Assembly: GCF_001401155.1 (NCBI RefSeq)
Contig: NZ_LJRO01000458.1
Span: forward strand, 208,746 to 272,745
Length of the DNA stretch: 64,000 bases
Direction of reading: 5' to 3'
From: Pseudomonas tremae
Lineage (GTDB): Bacteria > Pseudomonadota > Gammaproteobacteria > Pseudomonadales > Pseudomonadaceae
The notes under the pieces: model-generated
The model's input: the letters and a program-made list of their open reading frames with translations, nothing else
Told to the model about the DNA's origin: nothing
Databases searched by the model: none
Part shown: in pieces, positions 17,130 through 26,156 of the stretch
Layout of the letters: each line of letters begins with the position of its first letter
How positions within the stretch are numbered: position 1 is the first letter of the stretch
Position numbers and translations under genes: made by a program

Positions 17130-17899
17130 TTCTTTGGCCTCAACAACGGGCAGGTAGAGCAATATTCGACCGGGTTGCTGGCGTCGTAATAGAAGCAGCA
17201 GGTGCGCCGGAAACGGACAACCTTGCCTTCGGGTTCGAGCAATGTAGGGGGGCGTCTGAAGTGTTTCAGCGGGTTATAAGTCAGCCCGAACATTGCAGGG
17301 TCGGCCTGATTCAGCAGCCAGTCGAAATCGGCTTCGTAACGCTGGCGAATAATCGGGTCTTCAACCTTTTCCATGCGTTTGTCGTACAGCGAATAGACGC
17401 GTACGGCGGTGTTCTCCCAGAGAATGCGTCGAGAAATACCGCTGACCCGGTTGAAGGTTTCCCACAGCGGCTGGAGCATGTCGCGAAACAGCGTACTGGC
17501 GATCATTTCACGCCACGCTTCGCGCGTACCCGGTTGATAGCCAACAGGCGCAACGTCGAGCAGCGGCATCGAAGAGGTCCACAGGCCGTCATCGTGCGCG
17601 TATTCGATCAGGCTATTGTCCAGAGACAGGATCAAGCCTTTGTCGTAGATCGACATGGCGTACAGGCAGGCACCCGTGCTCAGGAAAGAAAAGCGCTTGG
17701 CCAGTAACGATGCTGTGATCGCCAGCGTCGGCGAGCCGATGATGGGGCCCAGTGTGGTCAGCAACTGCTCACAGGCCTCTTCGTCCAGCAATGCCCTTGC
17801 GGGCAGTGAGCGAGGGTCGCGCTCATCCGCCTGTTTTAGTCGCAGCCCGCCGGACAACAGCGCCCATTCTGCTTCGCTGAAGGCGTGTGCCAGAATCAT
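17120..17899 (-). CDS. FhuF-like siderophore-iron reductase
   Basis: ATG 17899 overlaps the cbrD stop as ATGA (17896-17899). The 259-residue protein ends in a cysteine cluster TCCFYYDASNPVEYCSTCP, a CC-x11-C-x2-C pattern close to the 2Fe-2S ligands of FhuF. FhuF proteins reduce ferric siderophores in the cytoplasm to release iron. Placement directly after the import ATPase strongly suggests it strips iron from imported ferric achromobactin. A poorly conserved N-terminal 200 residues is normal for the family. It is not part of the basic acs/cbr set I know from Dickeya. Confidence 0.8.
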   Translation of the reverse strand: MILAHAFSEAEWALLSGGLRLKQADERDPRSLPARALLDEEACEQLLTTLGPIIGSPTLAITASLLAKRFSFLSTGACLYAMSIYDKGLILSLDNSLIEYAHDDGLWTSSMPLLDVAPVGYQPGTREAWREMIASTLFRDMLQPLWETFNRVSGISRRILWENTAVRVYSLYDKRMEKVEDPIIRQRYEADFDWLLNQADPAMFGLTYNPLKHFRRPPTLLEPEGKVVRFRRTCCFYYDASNPVEYCSTCPLLRPKKCR

Positions 17900-18687
17900 T
17901 GCGGCAGTTCCCGGCCAAACGGAATGCACAACGGCGTACCGAAGAATGGGTCGGCGATGATCCGGCAGTTGAGGCCAAATACCTGCTTGACCAGCGCTTC
18001 GCTCAGGATATCGGCTGGGCGTCCTTGAGCAAATGCTGTGCGTTCGTGAACGGCGACCATGTGATCGGCATAGCGGCAGGCCAGGTTCAGATCATGCAGG
18101 ACCATAACGATGGTCTTGCCCTCTTGGCGATTCAGGTCGCGCAACAGGTCCAGCACTTCGATCTGATGAGCGAGGTCCAGAAAGGTTGTCGGCTCGTCCA
18201 GCAGCACGATGTCGGTGTCCTGCGCCAGGGTCATGGCGATCCAGGCGCGTTGACGCTGGCCCCCAGACAATGCATCCACTGGGCGCTCGGCCAAGGCCTG
18301 CATGCCGGTCTGCAACAGGGCGCGTTCTACCATCGCTTCATCCTGTTCGGACCATTGCTGCATCCAGTTTTGATACGGGTAACGCCCCAGCGCAACCAAC
18401 TGACGTACGCTGATGCCCTCAGGGGCACTGGGCATCTGCGGCAGAATCGCCAGTTCGCGGGCAACCGTGGCGGTGGATTTCTGATGGATATCCGCGCCAT
18501 TGAGCACAACGGTGCCCTGCTGTGGCTTGAGCAACCGCGCCAGCGACTTGAGCAAGGTACTTTTCCCGCAGCCGTTGCTGCCGATCAGCACGGTGACCTT
18601 GTTCTCGGGCAATTGCAGATTGAGGCTGTCGATGATCACCTGGCGCTGGTAACTCAGGGTCAGGTCGTGGGTTGCGATTGACGCCAT
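17896..18687 (-). CDS. cbrD: Ferric achromobactin ABC transporter ATPase CbrD
   Basis: This 263-residue FecE/FepC-type ATPase has Walker A GSNGCGKST (about 36-44), Q-loop, signature LSGGQRQR (about 141), Walker B DIVLLDEPTT (about 160) and the switch histidine in VMVLHDLN. It energises uptake of ferric achromobactin through CbrB/CbrC. It lies 10 bp after cbrC and overlaps the FhuF-like gene. The name follows Dickeya usage and rests on gene order. Confidence 0.92.
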   Translation of the reverse strand: MASIATHDLTLSYQRQVIIDSLNLQLPENKVTVLIGSNGCGKSTLLKSLARLLKPQQGTVVLNGADIHQKSTATVARELAILPQMPSAPEGISVRQLVALGRYPYQNWMQQWSEQDEAMVERALLQTGMQALAERPVDALSGGQRQRAWIAMTLAQDTDIVLLDEPTTFLDLAHQIEVLDLLRDLNRQEGKTIVMVLHDLNLACRYADHMVAVHERTAFAQGRPADILSEALVKQVFGLNCRIIADPFFGTPLCIPFGRELPQ

Positions 18688-18697
18688 CCGTAATTCC

Positions 18698-19729
18698 TTA
18701 GTGCCGCTGGTTGATCAATAGGTAGAGAAAAAACGGTGTGCCCAGCACCGCGACAAAAATTCCTGCAGGCAGGTCCAGCGGCAGGAACAGCGTGCGTCCG
18801 GCCAGATCGGCGAGCATCAACAGATTGGCACCGATCAGGGCGGCCATCAGTGCCTGACCGGTAAACCCCGGTGGCATCAGGCGTTTGGCAATGTGCGGCG
18901 CAATCAGCCCGACAAAGGCAATTGCTCCGCCCCAAGCGACCGCGAGACCCGCCAGCGCCACGCTTACCAGTAACAAGCCGGCACGCAGCCATTGCACGCG
19001 CACGCCAATGCCTTGGGCAAGGTCGTCATCCAGTTGCTGCATGCGCACCTGACGAGCAAGCAGCACCAGCAGCGGCAGGGTCAGCAACAGCCAGCCGGCC
19101 AGGGCACGCGGCTCCGGCCAACTGGCACCATACACGCTCCCGGTCAGCCAGACGTAGGCCGACAAGGTGGTGGTCAGCGGGCTGAACACAAGAATGAAGG
19201 TGGTCACCGCCGCCAGCAGCGCCGACACCCCTACCCCGATCAACACCATGCGCAAGGGCGAAGCGCCCTGATTCCAGGCCAGCAGGTAGATGACCAGCGC
19301 CGCAAGGCCTGCGCCGGAAACAGCTGCAAGCGGCAGAAATTGCGCACCCAGGGCAGCCGAGAAAAATGACAGATACAACACCGCCGCCGCGCTGGCACCG
19401 CTGGTGATGCCCAGCAAGTCCGGTGAGGCCAGCGGGTTGCGAATGATGCTTTGCAGGATCAGCCCGGACACCGCAAGTGCGGCCCCCACCAGCGCGGCGA
19501 GCGCCAGACGCGGCATGCGCAGTTGCTCGACGATGAACACCAGGCTTGCGTCGGCATGGCCGGAAAACACACCCAGCAGAGTGGTTGGCGACAGATTGAT
19601 CTTGCCCACGGCCAGCGACCCCATCGCCACCAGCGCCGTCAGCGCCACGGCAATGGTCAGGCGCCTGATTACGATCAGGTTGAACTGCCTGGAGAAGCCG
19701 CGATAACGCAGCGTCAGGTGCTTATCCAT
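18698..19729 (-). CDS. cbrC: Ferric achromobactin permease CbrC
   Basis: A FecCD-family permease of 343 residues from ATG 19729, which overlaps the cbrB end by 8 bp; the longer frame to 19756 lies inside cbrB. About nine hydrophobic helices are seen, plus the family motifs RMPRLALAALVGAALAVSGLILQSIIRNPLASPDLLGITSGAS and GAIAFVGLIAPHIAKRL. It forms the membrane channel with CbrB. Confidence 0.92.
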   Translation of the reverse strand: MDKHLTLRYRGFSRQFNLIVIRRLTIAVALTALVAMGSLAVGKINLSPTTLLGVFSGHADASLVFIVEQLRMPRLALAALVGAALAVSGLILQSIIRNPLASPDLLGITSGASAAAVLYLSFFSAALGAQFLPLAAVSGAGLAALVIYLLAWNQGASPLRMVLIGVGVSALLAAVTTFILVFSPLTTTLSAYVWLTGSVYGASWPEPRALAGWLLLTLPLLVLLARQVRMQQLDDDLAQGIGVRVQWLRAGLLLVSVALAGLAVAWGGAIAFVGLIAPHIAKRLMPPGFTGQALMAALIGANLLMLADLAGRTLFLPLDLPAGIFVAVLGTPFFLYLLINQRH

Positions 19730-20711
19730 AACGTGCGCCTCGACGAACCAGTGCAATGAAAAATGGCGCGCCGAACAATGCGGTCATGACGCCCACCGGG
19801 ACTTCCTGAGGCAATATAACGACCCGTGCCAGCGTATCGGCAAGCAGCAACAGCGTGGCACCCAGCAGCGCGCAGCCGGGCAGCAGCCAGCGATGATCGA
19901 TGGACAGCGTCTTGCGTACCATGTGCGGCACCAGCAGCCCAATGAAACCGATGCTGCCTGCCAAGGCAACGGCACTACCGGCCAGAACGATGATCACCAG
20001 GCTCATCAGCAGTCGAATCAAACCGGTGCGCTGGCCCAGTGCGGTGGCGATGGCTTCGCCGGTGTTGAGCACATTGACCTGCCCGGCGAGTATCCATGCC
20101 CCGGCCAAAGCAAGCACGACGCAACCCAGCAGCGGTGCAGCGGTGGCCAGATCCCGTTCCGACAACGAGCCGGCCAGCCAGAACAGCACGGTGTCCAGAC
20201 CGTCCTGATTGACTACCAGCAGTGCCTGACTGAAAGCGGTGAACAGCGCGGTGATCGCAGCACCCGCCAGCACGATACGTAACGGGTTGAGACTGCCCTG
20301 CCCCCGGTTGCCGATCACCCAGACAAGGGTCCCTGCCACTGCCGCCCCTGTAAACGCGCACCACAGCCATTGGCTCATCGAGGTCAGAGCAAACAGTGAC
20401 GAACAGGCGATGATCGAGAACGTGGCCCCTGCATTGATGCCGAACAGCCCCGGCGAGGCCAAAGGGTTACGCGTCAGCGCCTGCATCAGCGCACCGGCAA
20501 CCGCCAGGCTGGAGCCCACAGCAACGGCCATAAAGGTGCGCGTCAGTCGAGTGTCTAGCAAGACGTGCTGAACAGGGCTCAACACGTCTGGATGCCACAG
20601 GCTTGCAACGATCGCTGATGGTGAAATCCATATCGCCCCGGTCGCCAGACTTAACCCCATACACGCGACCAGCATCAACAGTCCCAGGCCCATCTTCATC
20701 ACTGCCGTCAT
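19722..20711 (-). CDS. cbrB: Ferric achromobactin permease CbrB
   Basis: A 329-residue FecCD-type permease with RLTRTFMAVAVGSSLAVAGALMQALTRNPLASPGLFGINAGA and GSIGFIGLLVPHMVRKTL. The start at 20711 overlaps the cbrA stop as ATGA, giving tight coupling. It pairs with CbrC to make the heterodimeric inner-membrane channel for ferric achromobactin. Confidence 0.92.
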   Translation of the reverse strand: MTAVMKMGLGLLMLVACMGLSLATGAIWISPSAIVASLWHPDVLSPVQHVLLDTRLTRTFMAVAVGSSLAVAGALMQALTRNPLASPGLFGINAGATFSIIACSSLFALTSMSQWLWCAFTGAAVAGTLVWVIGNRGQGSLNPLRIVLAGAAITALFTAFSQALLVVNQDGLDTVLFWLAGSLSERDLATAAPLLGCVVLALAGAWILAGQVNVLNTGEAIATALGQRTGLIRLLMSLVIIVLAGSAVALAGSIGFIGLLVPHMVRKTLSIDHRWLLPGCALLGATLLLLADTLARVVILPQEVPVGVMTALFGAPFFIALVRRGARYG

Positions 20712-21628
20712 GAGGCGCTTTCCGCCATTGCCACTCGAGTTATTTCATCGAGCATGCGGTTGGCGCCGAGAATGCCTCCTGACAGGCTCCAGGCAACCGC
20801 ATCGACGCGCCATACCTGTTTATCCTGCGCGGCGCGTAATTGCTGCCAGAACGGGTGCTGGACCAATTTGTCGTAATTTTGCTGCGCGGCCTTGCTGTCC
20901 GCACGCTGGAAGATAAAGAAAAGGTCGGCATCGACCACAGGGAGACTCTCTTTGCTGCTGAGTTTAAGGGAGACGCCGCTGGCCTGGCGGGCAGCGGGTG
21001 TCCAGTCAAAGCCCAGCTCGGTGAGCACCGAGCCGGCAAAACTGGCAGGCAGATAACTGCGGATATGGTCCTCGCGAATATCGAGCACCGACACAGTGAT
21101 CGGCCAGCGACTGGCGAATTTTGCCTGTAGCTGGCCGCGTAACGTGGTTATACGTCGTTGCCATTCACCGAGCAGTTGCATGGCCTGCTGCTGGCGATTC
21201 ATCGCCGCGCCCATCATTGCCAGCGTGCGCTTGAATTCGAACACTTCTTCCAGCATCAGGACCGGGCAGATCTGCTCCAGCAGCGGTGCGATGCGCTGAT
21301 GGCGAAAGCGTGAAGCGACGATCAGGTCGGGCTTGAGCAGCACGATGTCTTCCAGGCTCGGCTGGGTTTCCAGGCCCACGTGCGGCACCGCTGCCAGCGC
21401 CGGGCGCAAGTAGCGGTACATCGGTTTTTCGCTCCAGGAGTCGACCACACCGCACGGCGTCACTCCCAGTGCCACGGCGCTGTCGGAGGCTCCCTGAAAC
21501 AGAGTGACAATTCGCAAAGGCTCTGTGCGCAACGACGCTGCCCGGACAATGCCGGGCAGCGCCAGTACCCCCAGCAACAGGCGCAACACCGCGCGCCGCG
21601 AGGGGTGCAGGGTTCGGTCAGGTGTCAC
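20708..21628 (-). CDS. cbrA: Periplasmic achromobactin-binding protein CbrA
   Basis: It starts at a GTG (21628) that overlaps the acsA end by 11 bp. The N-terminus HPSRRAVLRLLLGVLALPGIVRA is a signal peptide with a twin-arginine-like SRR motif (about residues 10-15). The rest is a FecB/FhuD-type binding protein: RIVTLFQGASDSAVALGVTP, PSLEDIVLLKPDLIVASR, DIREDHIRSYLPASFAGSVLTELGF. It should capture ferric achromobactin in the periplasm and deliver it to CbrBC. Tat export is suggested, not certain. Confidence 0.9.
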   Translation of the reverse strand: MTPDRTLHPSRRAVLRLLLGVLALPGIVRAASLRTEPLRIVTLFQGASDSAVALGVTPCGVVDSWSEKPMYRYLRPALAAVPHVGLETQPSLEDIVLLKPDLIVASRFRHQRIAPLLEQICPVLMLEEVFEFKRTLAMMGAAMNRQQQAMQLLGEWQRRITTLRGQLQAKFASRWPITVSVLDIREDHIRSYLPASFAGSVLTELGFDWTPAARQASGVSLKLSSKESLPVVDADLFFIFQRADSKAAQQNYDKLVQHPFWQQLRAAQDKQVWRVDAVAWSLSGGILGANRMLDEITRVAMAESAS

Positions 21629-23504
21629 GGCGCAACCTGTGGAAGGGGTTGACCACCTGGCCTTTGCCGAACGGCATGCTGCCCGGTCCGCCAGCGCGCT
21701 CGATCATCGGTGTGAGCAGCAGTTTTTGTGGCCAGTTCGGTGCTTCGAACAGTTGATGCCTGATCATGGCACGTGCCTCGTCGTCGAATTCGATGGTGGT
21801 GATGAGATTATCCAGAACATCGCGCAGTACAGTCCACAACGCAGTTACCGGCAGCTCGTAAACCTGGGCAAGTGTATCCATGATTGCCCGCACGTTGACC
21901 TGAATACCCAAGGTCTGCAGCCAGAACAACAGGTCTTCGGGGCGGTCATGATAAAGGGTATTGGCATGACCTTTCTTGATTCGATATTCCGGGTCGTGCA
22001 TGCCATTGCGCTCCAGCCAGGGCATGAAGATACGCAATGAGTCGTGGTCACGCAGCAACAGCCCCTGTGCCTGACCTGCTTTCCAGACCATCACCGCATT
22101 CTGGCCATGCACCTCGCCGAGCATACCAAGACGGAACATGCGCAGGTTGATGTCGAAGAAGCTGTGGCTCAGCTCACGAAACAGGGTCAGCACCGACGCC
22201 TGATTGCGTGGCAGGTCGCGGTAATCCATCCATTCATCGAAGAAGTGCCGATTACTGCCGGGCAATGGCGTGCCCAGCGCGGCCATTGGCAGCAGGCGGC
22301 AGTCCGGATCATCCAGCAAGGCCGGCGGGTAGCCGCGGACCATCGCCGACAGGTGCCGTGGCGCCTCGTCAAAAAGTGTGGCCTGCTGCGGCATGAACGC
22401 CCACCATTTACGTTCGTCGCACAGGTGCAGCGAGCGGCTCAGGGTTTCGTCCTTGTCTACCACCTCGCGCAGCAGTTTCTCGCTCAACTCGCCGTTGATC
22501 ATCTTGACCGCAGGCAGGTACCGGGACGCTCCCAGGGAATAAATCGCCATCGGCAGCTTGAGGTAGTCGGCGCTGTCGAAGCACGGCGTCATCGAGCGCA
22601 GCGATGAGGTGGCATACACCGTTGCCGCGCTGAACGTCAGGCGCTGACACTCGCCTCTGGCAAATACTTCGCCCAATTGTGTCTCCAGAACATGCTCGAA
22701 CTGCCAAGGATGGACCGGCAGCGCTACGTGACTGTGCGCGATACCACGTTGTTGCAGCTCCTGGTCGAGATCGGCTTGCAGGTTTTTCGGCAGCAGATAA
22801 TGCGCCGGGAACGATGTGTTCACATCCCCTACTCCGCCCCCGCATTGCAGCAGGGCCTTGTCGACGGCAACCCAGTTCAGCGCGACCGGCTTGGCGAACT
22901 CTGCCTGATACTGTTGGTATTCCTGCTCGTTCAGGCCCTGTTTGGCCTTGGCCAGCGGGTGATAAGGTCGATCACGCAGCGACGCCCACTGTTCCATGGT
23001 GCGGAAAAACGTCGCACCGTCCTGGGCCATCAGGTTTTCGTGATCTACCTCATGATTCAGTGACAACGCGGTCTGCCAGACGCTGATGCGCAGAACATCT
23101 AGAAACAGTGCGATACCTTTTTCGTTTTCCTGACGCTCGCTGTCCTGCAGCTGGGTAGCCTTGCCGGCAAACACCCACTTGAGGAAGTCCTCCGGAGACA
23201 ACTGCGTCCAGCGCTCATCCTGGCGGCCCAGTACCGGAGTGCCGGGCACCTTTTCCCATTGTTGAGTGATGCCGGGGCGCAACGCGATACTGATGAAGCG
23301 TTGCTCCGACGCATCGCAGCACCATTCCCAGACCTGTTGAGCCGGGCTTTGCTCTGCCAGTTGCGGCGGAGCCTCTGGGTGACGCGATTGCCAGTGAGCG
23401 GTGTCCTGCAGGCTCAATGGCTCGCGGCCAAAGAAGTCTTCAGCCAGCAGGCAATCGACCAGATCCTGCATGACCATGTCAGCGGCGAGTGAAGTGACAT
23501 TCAT
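21618..23504 (-). CDS. acsA: Achromobactin synthetase AcsA (IucA/IucC family)
   Basis: This 628-residue NRPS-independent siderophore synthetase has the family marks VALPVHPWQFEH (about residue 262), RSMTPCF and LGEVHGQNAVMVW (about 470), followed by LLLRDHDSLRIF. It adenylates a carboxylic acid and joins it to an amine or alcohol. In the proposed pathway AcsA acts with AcsC and AcsD to join citrate, 2-oxoglutarate, diaminobutyrate and ethanolamine; AcsA is usually grouped as the 2-oxoglutarate-using type. The C-terminal FhuF-like region is normal. It lies 4 bp after acsB. Confidence 0.92.
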   Translation of the reverse strand: MNVTSLAADMVMQDLVDCLLAEDFFGREPLSLQDTAHWQSRHPEAPPQLAEQSPAQQVWEWCCDASEQRFISIALRPGITQQWEKVPGTPVLGRQDERWTQLSPEDFLKWVFAGKATQLQDSERQENEKGIALFLDVLRISVWQTALSLNHEVDHENLMAQDGATFFRTMEQWASLRDRPYHPLAKAKQGLNEQEYQQYQAEFAKPVALNWVAVDKALLQCGGGVGDVNTSFPAHYLLPKNLQADLDQELQQRGIAHSHVALPVHPWQFEHVLETQLGEVFARGECQRLTFSAATVYATSSLRSMTPCFDSADYLKLPMAIYSLGASRYLPAVKMINGELSEKLLREVVDKDETLSRSLHLCDERKWWAFMPQQATLFDEAPRHLSAMVRGYPPALLDDPDCRLLPMAALGTPLPGSNRHFFDEWMDYRDLPRNQASVLTLFRELSHSFFDINLRMFRLGMLGEVHGQNAVMVWKAGQAQGLLLRDHDSLRIFMPWLERNGMHDPEYRIKKGHANTLYHDRPEDLLFWLQTLGIQVNVRAIMDTLAQVYELPVTALWTVLRDVLDNLITTIEFDDEARAMIRHQLFEAPNWPQKLLLTPMIERAGGPGSMPFGKGQVVNPFHRLRRDT

Positions 23505-23508
23505 CGGG

Positions 23509-24285
23509 TTATTTTCCTTCTGCTGAAATTTGGGTCAGGCGGGCATGCAGCGCACGAAAAGCGATGCCGCGCTCATCCCCGAGAACAAAAGCCTTGACCC
23601 CGCGGGCTAGCCAGCGGGCGGCATCGCCGGGTTGCCGGGGAATGGTGCAATAGGCAACGCCTGCTGCCTGGGCGGCCTGCCAGGTATCGGACAAGGCTTG
23701 TTGCACATCGGGCTGATCGATCTGCCAGGGCATGCCCAGTGACTGCGACAGATCGGCCGCACCTTCGAGAATCATGTCCAGCCCCGGCACAGCGGCGATC
23801 TCGGCAGCGCGGCGCACGCCTTCAGCGCTTTCGATCATCGCCACAACCATGATTTGCTGGTTGGCGGCTTCGACGTACTGCGCCAGGCTGTGTTTGCCGA
23901 ACGAGCCGGGACGCCCGGCATTCAGGCTACGGCGGCCCAGCGGGTGGTACTTGCAGGCTGTGATGGCGTCCGCCAGTTGCTCCGGGCTCTCGATCATCGG
24001 CAAAACAATGCCCTGCGCGCCGCCATCGAGCAGGCGCAGCAGGGTTTTGGGATTAAGATCGGCGACCCGTACCAGCGGCGTAAGGCCGTAGCTTTCTGCC
24101 ACACGGATCATGTTTTCCACGGTTTCCGGGTTGATCAGCACGTGCTCCATGTCGATGATCACGAAGTCGAAACCGGCCTCGGCGATCAGTTCGATGGCTG
24201 CCGGCACTGGAATCGAACTGATCAGTCCGTACACGGGTTGGCCGTTGCCGAGTTTGCTCTTGAGCGTATTGGTCCTCAGCATCAT
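23509..24285 (-). CDS. acsB: HpcH/HpaI aldolase/citrate lyase-like AcsB
   Basis: A 258-residue TIM-barrel class II aldolase. It carries FVIIDMEHVLI, LTPLVRVADLNPKTLLRLLDGGAQGIVLPMIES, VVAMIESAEGVRRAAEIAAVPGLDMILEGAADLSQSLG. The Glu and Asp metal ligands (MIES, GAADLS) are present. It probably makes or adjusts a 2-oxo acid or citrate-like building block for achromobactin; its exact reaction is not settled in the literature that I know. The start overlaps the acsC stop as ATGA. Confidence 0.9.
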   Translation of the reverse strand: MMLRTNTLKSKLGNGQPVYGLISSIPVPAAIELIAEAGFDFVIIDMEHVLINPETVENMIRVAESYGLTPLVRVADLNPKTLLRLLDGGAQGIVLPMIESPEQLADAITACKYHPLGRRSLNAGRPGSFGKHSLAQYVEAANQQIMVVAMIESAEGVRRAAEIAAVPGLDMILEGAADLSQSLGMPWQIDQPDVQQALSDTWQAAQAAGVAYCTIPRQPGDAARWLARGVKAFVLGDERGIAFRALHARLTQISAEGK

Positions 24286-26141
24286 TGTGGCCTGTGCGCA
24301 TGCAGCGGGTTGGGCACCGAGCGGAAACGCCGCTCGCCATCGCCCAGCAGGCGGCGCTTGGTCAGCTCTTCCACTTCATAGGTGGGCGCAAACACGTCGA
24401 ACAGCGCAAAACGCTCACGGTGTTGCGGGTGCGCCTGCTGGTACTCGATGATCGCATCAGCGGTCATCTGCCAGAACACGGACTCGTCCAGCTGATATTG
24501 CTGGCGCAGGAAAATCGCCATTTCTGCCAGGCAGATGAAGAAGAAACAGTCGCAGGAAAAATCACGCACTGCATTCACGTCATCGGTGATGATGAACGAG
24601 TTGCGATTGAGCTTCGCGTGGCTTTCAGGCAACGGAACCAGTTCGGGACACAGTTCAGGGCGCCCCAGATGAGCCGGCGAATAACGTACGCCGTCATGGA
24701 AGTCCTTGAGGGCGATACGCTGCGGCCAGCCCTGCTTGACGATCAGCACGATGTTCTGGCCGTGGGACTCCATGCCGATGCCTTCGGCATAAAGCATGTG
24801 AATGATCGGTGGCACGGTAACTTGCAACAGTTGACGGGTCCATTCCTTGAGGCCGTACTGGCTGATCCAGGCATCAATGAAAGGTGCCTGCTCGCCGACG
24901 CCATAGCGGTTTTCCACATGGCTCAGGCCATTGAACGGTACCGCCTGTTCATCGTCCTTGAGGTACTGGTGCAGGCTTTCGCGCCATATCGCGCCCAGCG
25001 TGCCGTAAGTCTGCGCCGAACGTGACTCCGGCAGGTGGCGATAGTCGTAACTGACACCCGCTACTTCGCCAAGAATCACGAAGTCCAGCGCTTTTGCAGT
25101 GTTGTCAGTGGCGATCAAGTGGTGCAGCCAGTCAGTGATGATCGGCCCGTTCAGCACTGTGTGCCGCGCCAGGATCCGTGTGCTGGAGGTGTTGGTCATG
25201 CTCATCGCCAGCTTGACGTAGGGCCGCTTTGGCTGGCTGGCGTTGGCCAGCGTGCGGATCGATTGCTGCGCTTTGTAGAGGTCGGCCGAAGTGCCCAGAT
25301 AAATCAGCTCGTCGCTGGCCAGTTCCGGGAAGAAGGTCGACACCGTCGTGTTGTCCCACTGCCACGGGTGGACCGGCATCAACTGATAGTCATCGATCGA
25401 TTTGCCCCGCGCAGACAGTTCATTGGCAAACTCCTGCCATTGCTTCGCCCCCAGCTCGTCGCGAATAAACGCCTGCAAATCCATACGTCGCGAATGCCCA
25501 ACCGAAGCGCTCGACCTGGCAACTGCCAGCCATACCACGGCGAAAGGTGTAGCAAATTCAGGCCCGTAATTGCGGTTGTCGGCCAGGGAAAATCCGATTC
25601 GCGACTTGTAGCACGGGTGGTAGCTATGGGCGTCCATGAAATGCTGTTCCAGCGCATCCACGTCCAGCTCATGGGCGGGTCTGTCGGGGTGATAACCCTG
25701 ATTGCGCGCTTGCAAGTCCTTGAGCTGGGTCTGTTCTATTTCCTGAATGAAGCGCGCCAGATGCGGGCTGCCCTTGAACGGCGCGAGCAACTCGCTTAGG
25801 GCCAGGTGCAGGTCCGGTGTCGAGCGCTGGCCTGCACTGTCGAAGCGCTCAAGACTGGCGTGATCCAGACGGATCAGTTCGAAACTGGTGCTGAGCAGGC
25901 CTTTGCAGCGGTATTCCACGCCATCATCAAGCGGGACGACGAAGCGATGTTGATGCTCGCCCAGCGGCTCGCAACGGTAAGGCAGCGCTGCTTCGTACAG
26001 CAGGGTTTGCAGCAGTTGCCCGATAACCCGGCGCTGTACTTTTTCGTAACGCGCGGTGTCGATATCGGCCAGCCAGGCGCCGGTGGCCTTCGTAGTCGGT
26101 GCGGTGTGACGTTGCAGCGGTAATGGGGTCGCCATGTTCAT
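24282..26141 (-). CDS. acsC: Achromobactin synthetase AcsC (IucA/IucC family)
   Basis: This 619-residue NIS synthetase has LMPVHPWQWDN (about 258), TSSTRILARHTVLNGPIITDW, GIGMESHGQNIVLI (about 470) and IALKDFHDGVRYS. It is placed with the IucC-like type that acts on a citrate monoamide or monoester. It lies 15 bp after yhcA, with which it is in one operon. An alternative ATG six bases downstream of 26141 exists. Confidence 0.92.
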   Translation of the reverse strand: MNMATPLPLQRHTAPTTKATGAWLADIDTARYEKVQRRVIGQLLQTLLYEAALPYRCEPLGEHQHRFVVPLDDGVEYRCKGLLSTSFELIRLDHASLERFDSAGQRSTPDLHLALSELLAPFKGSPHLARFIQEIEQTQLKDLQARNQGYHPDRPAHELDVDALEQHFMDAHSYHPCYKSRIGFSLADNRNYGPEFATPFAVVWLAVARSSASVGHSRRMDLQAFIRDELGAKQWQEFANELSARGKSIDDYQLMPVHPWQWDNTTVSTFFPELASDELIYLGTSADLYKAQQSIRTLANASQPKRPYVKLAMSMTNTSSTRILARHTVLNGPIITDWLHHLIATDNTAKALDFVILGEVAGVSYDYRHLPESRSAQTYGTLGAIWRESLHQYLKDDEQAVPFNGLSHVENRYGVGEQAPFIDAWISQYGLKEWTRQLLQVTVPPIIHMLYAEGIGMESHGQNIVLIVKQGWPQRIALKDFHDGVRYSPAHLGRPELCPELVPLPESHAKLNRNSFIITDDVNAVRDFSCDCFFFICLAEMAIFLRQQYQLDESVFWQMTADAIIEYQQAHPQHRERFALFDVFAPTYEVEELTKRRLLGDGERRFRSVPNPLHAHRPQ

Positions 26142-26156
26142 ACCTCGAACGGAAAA

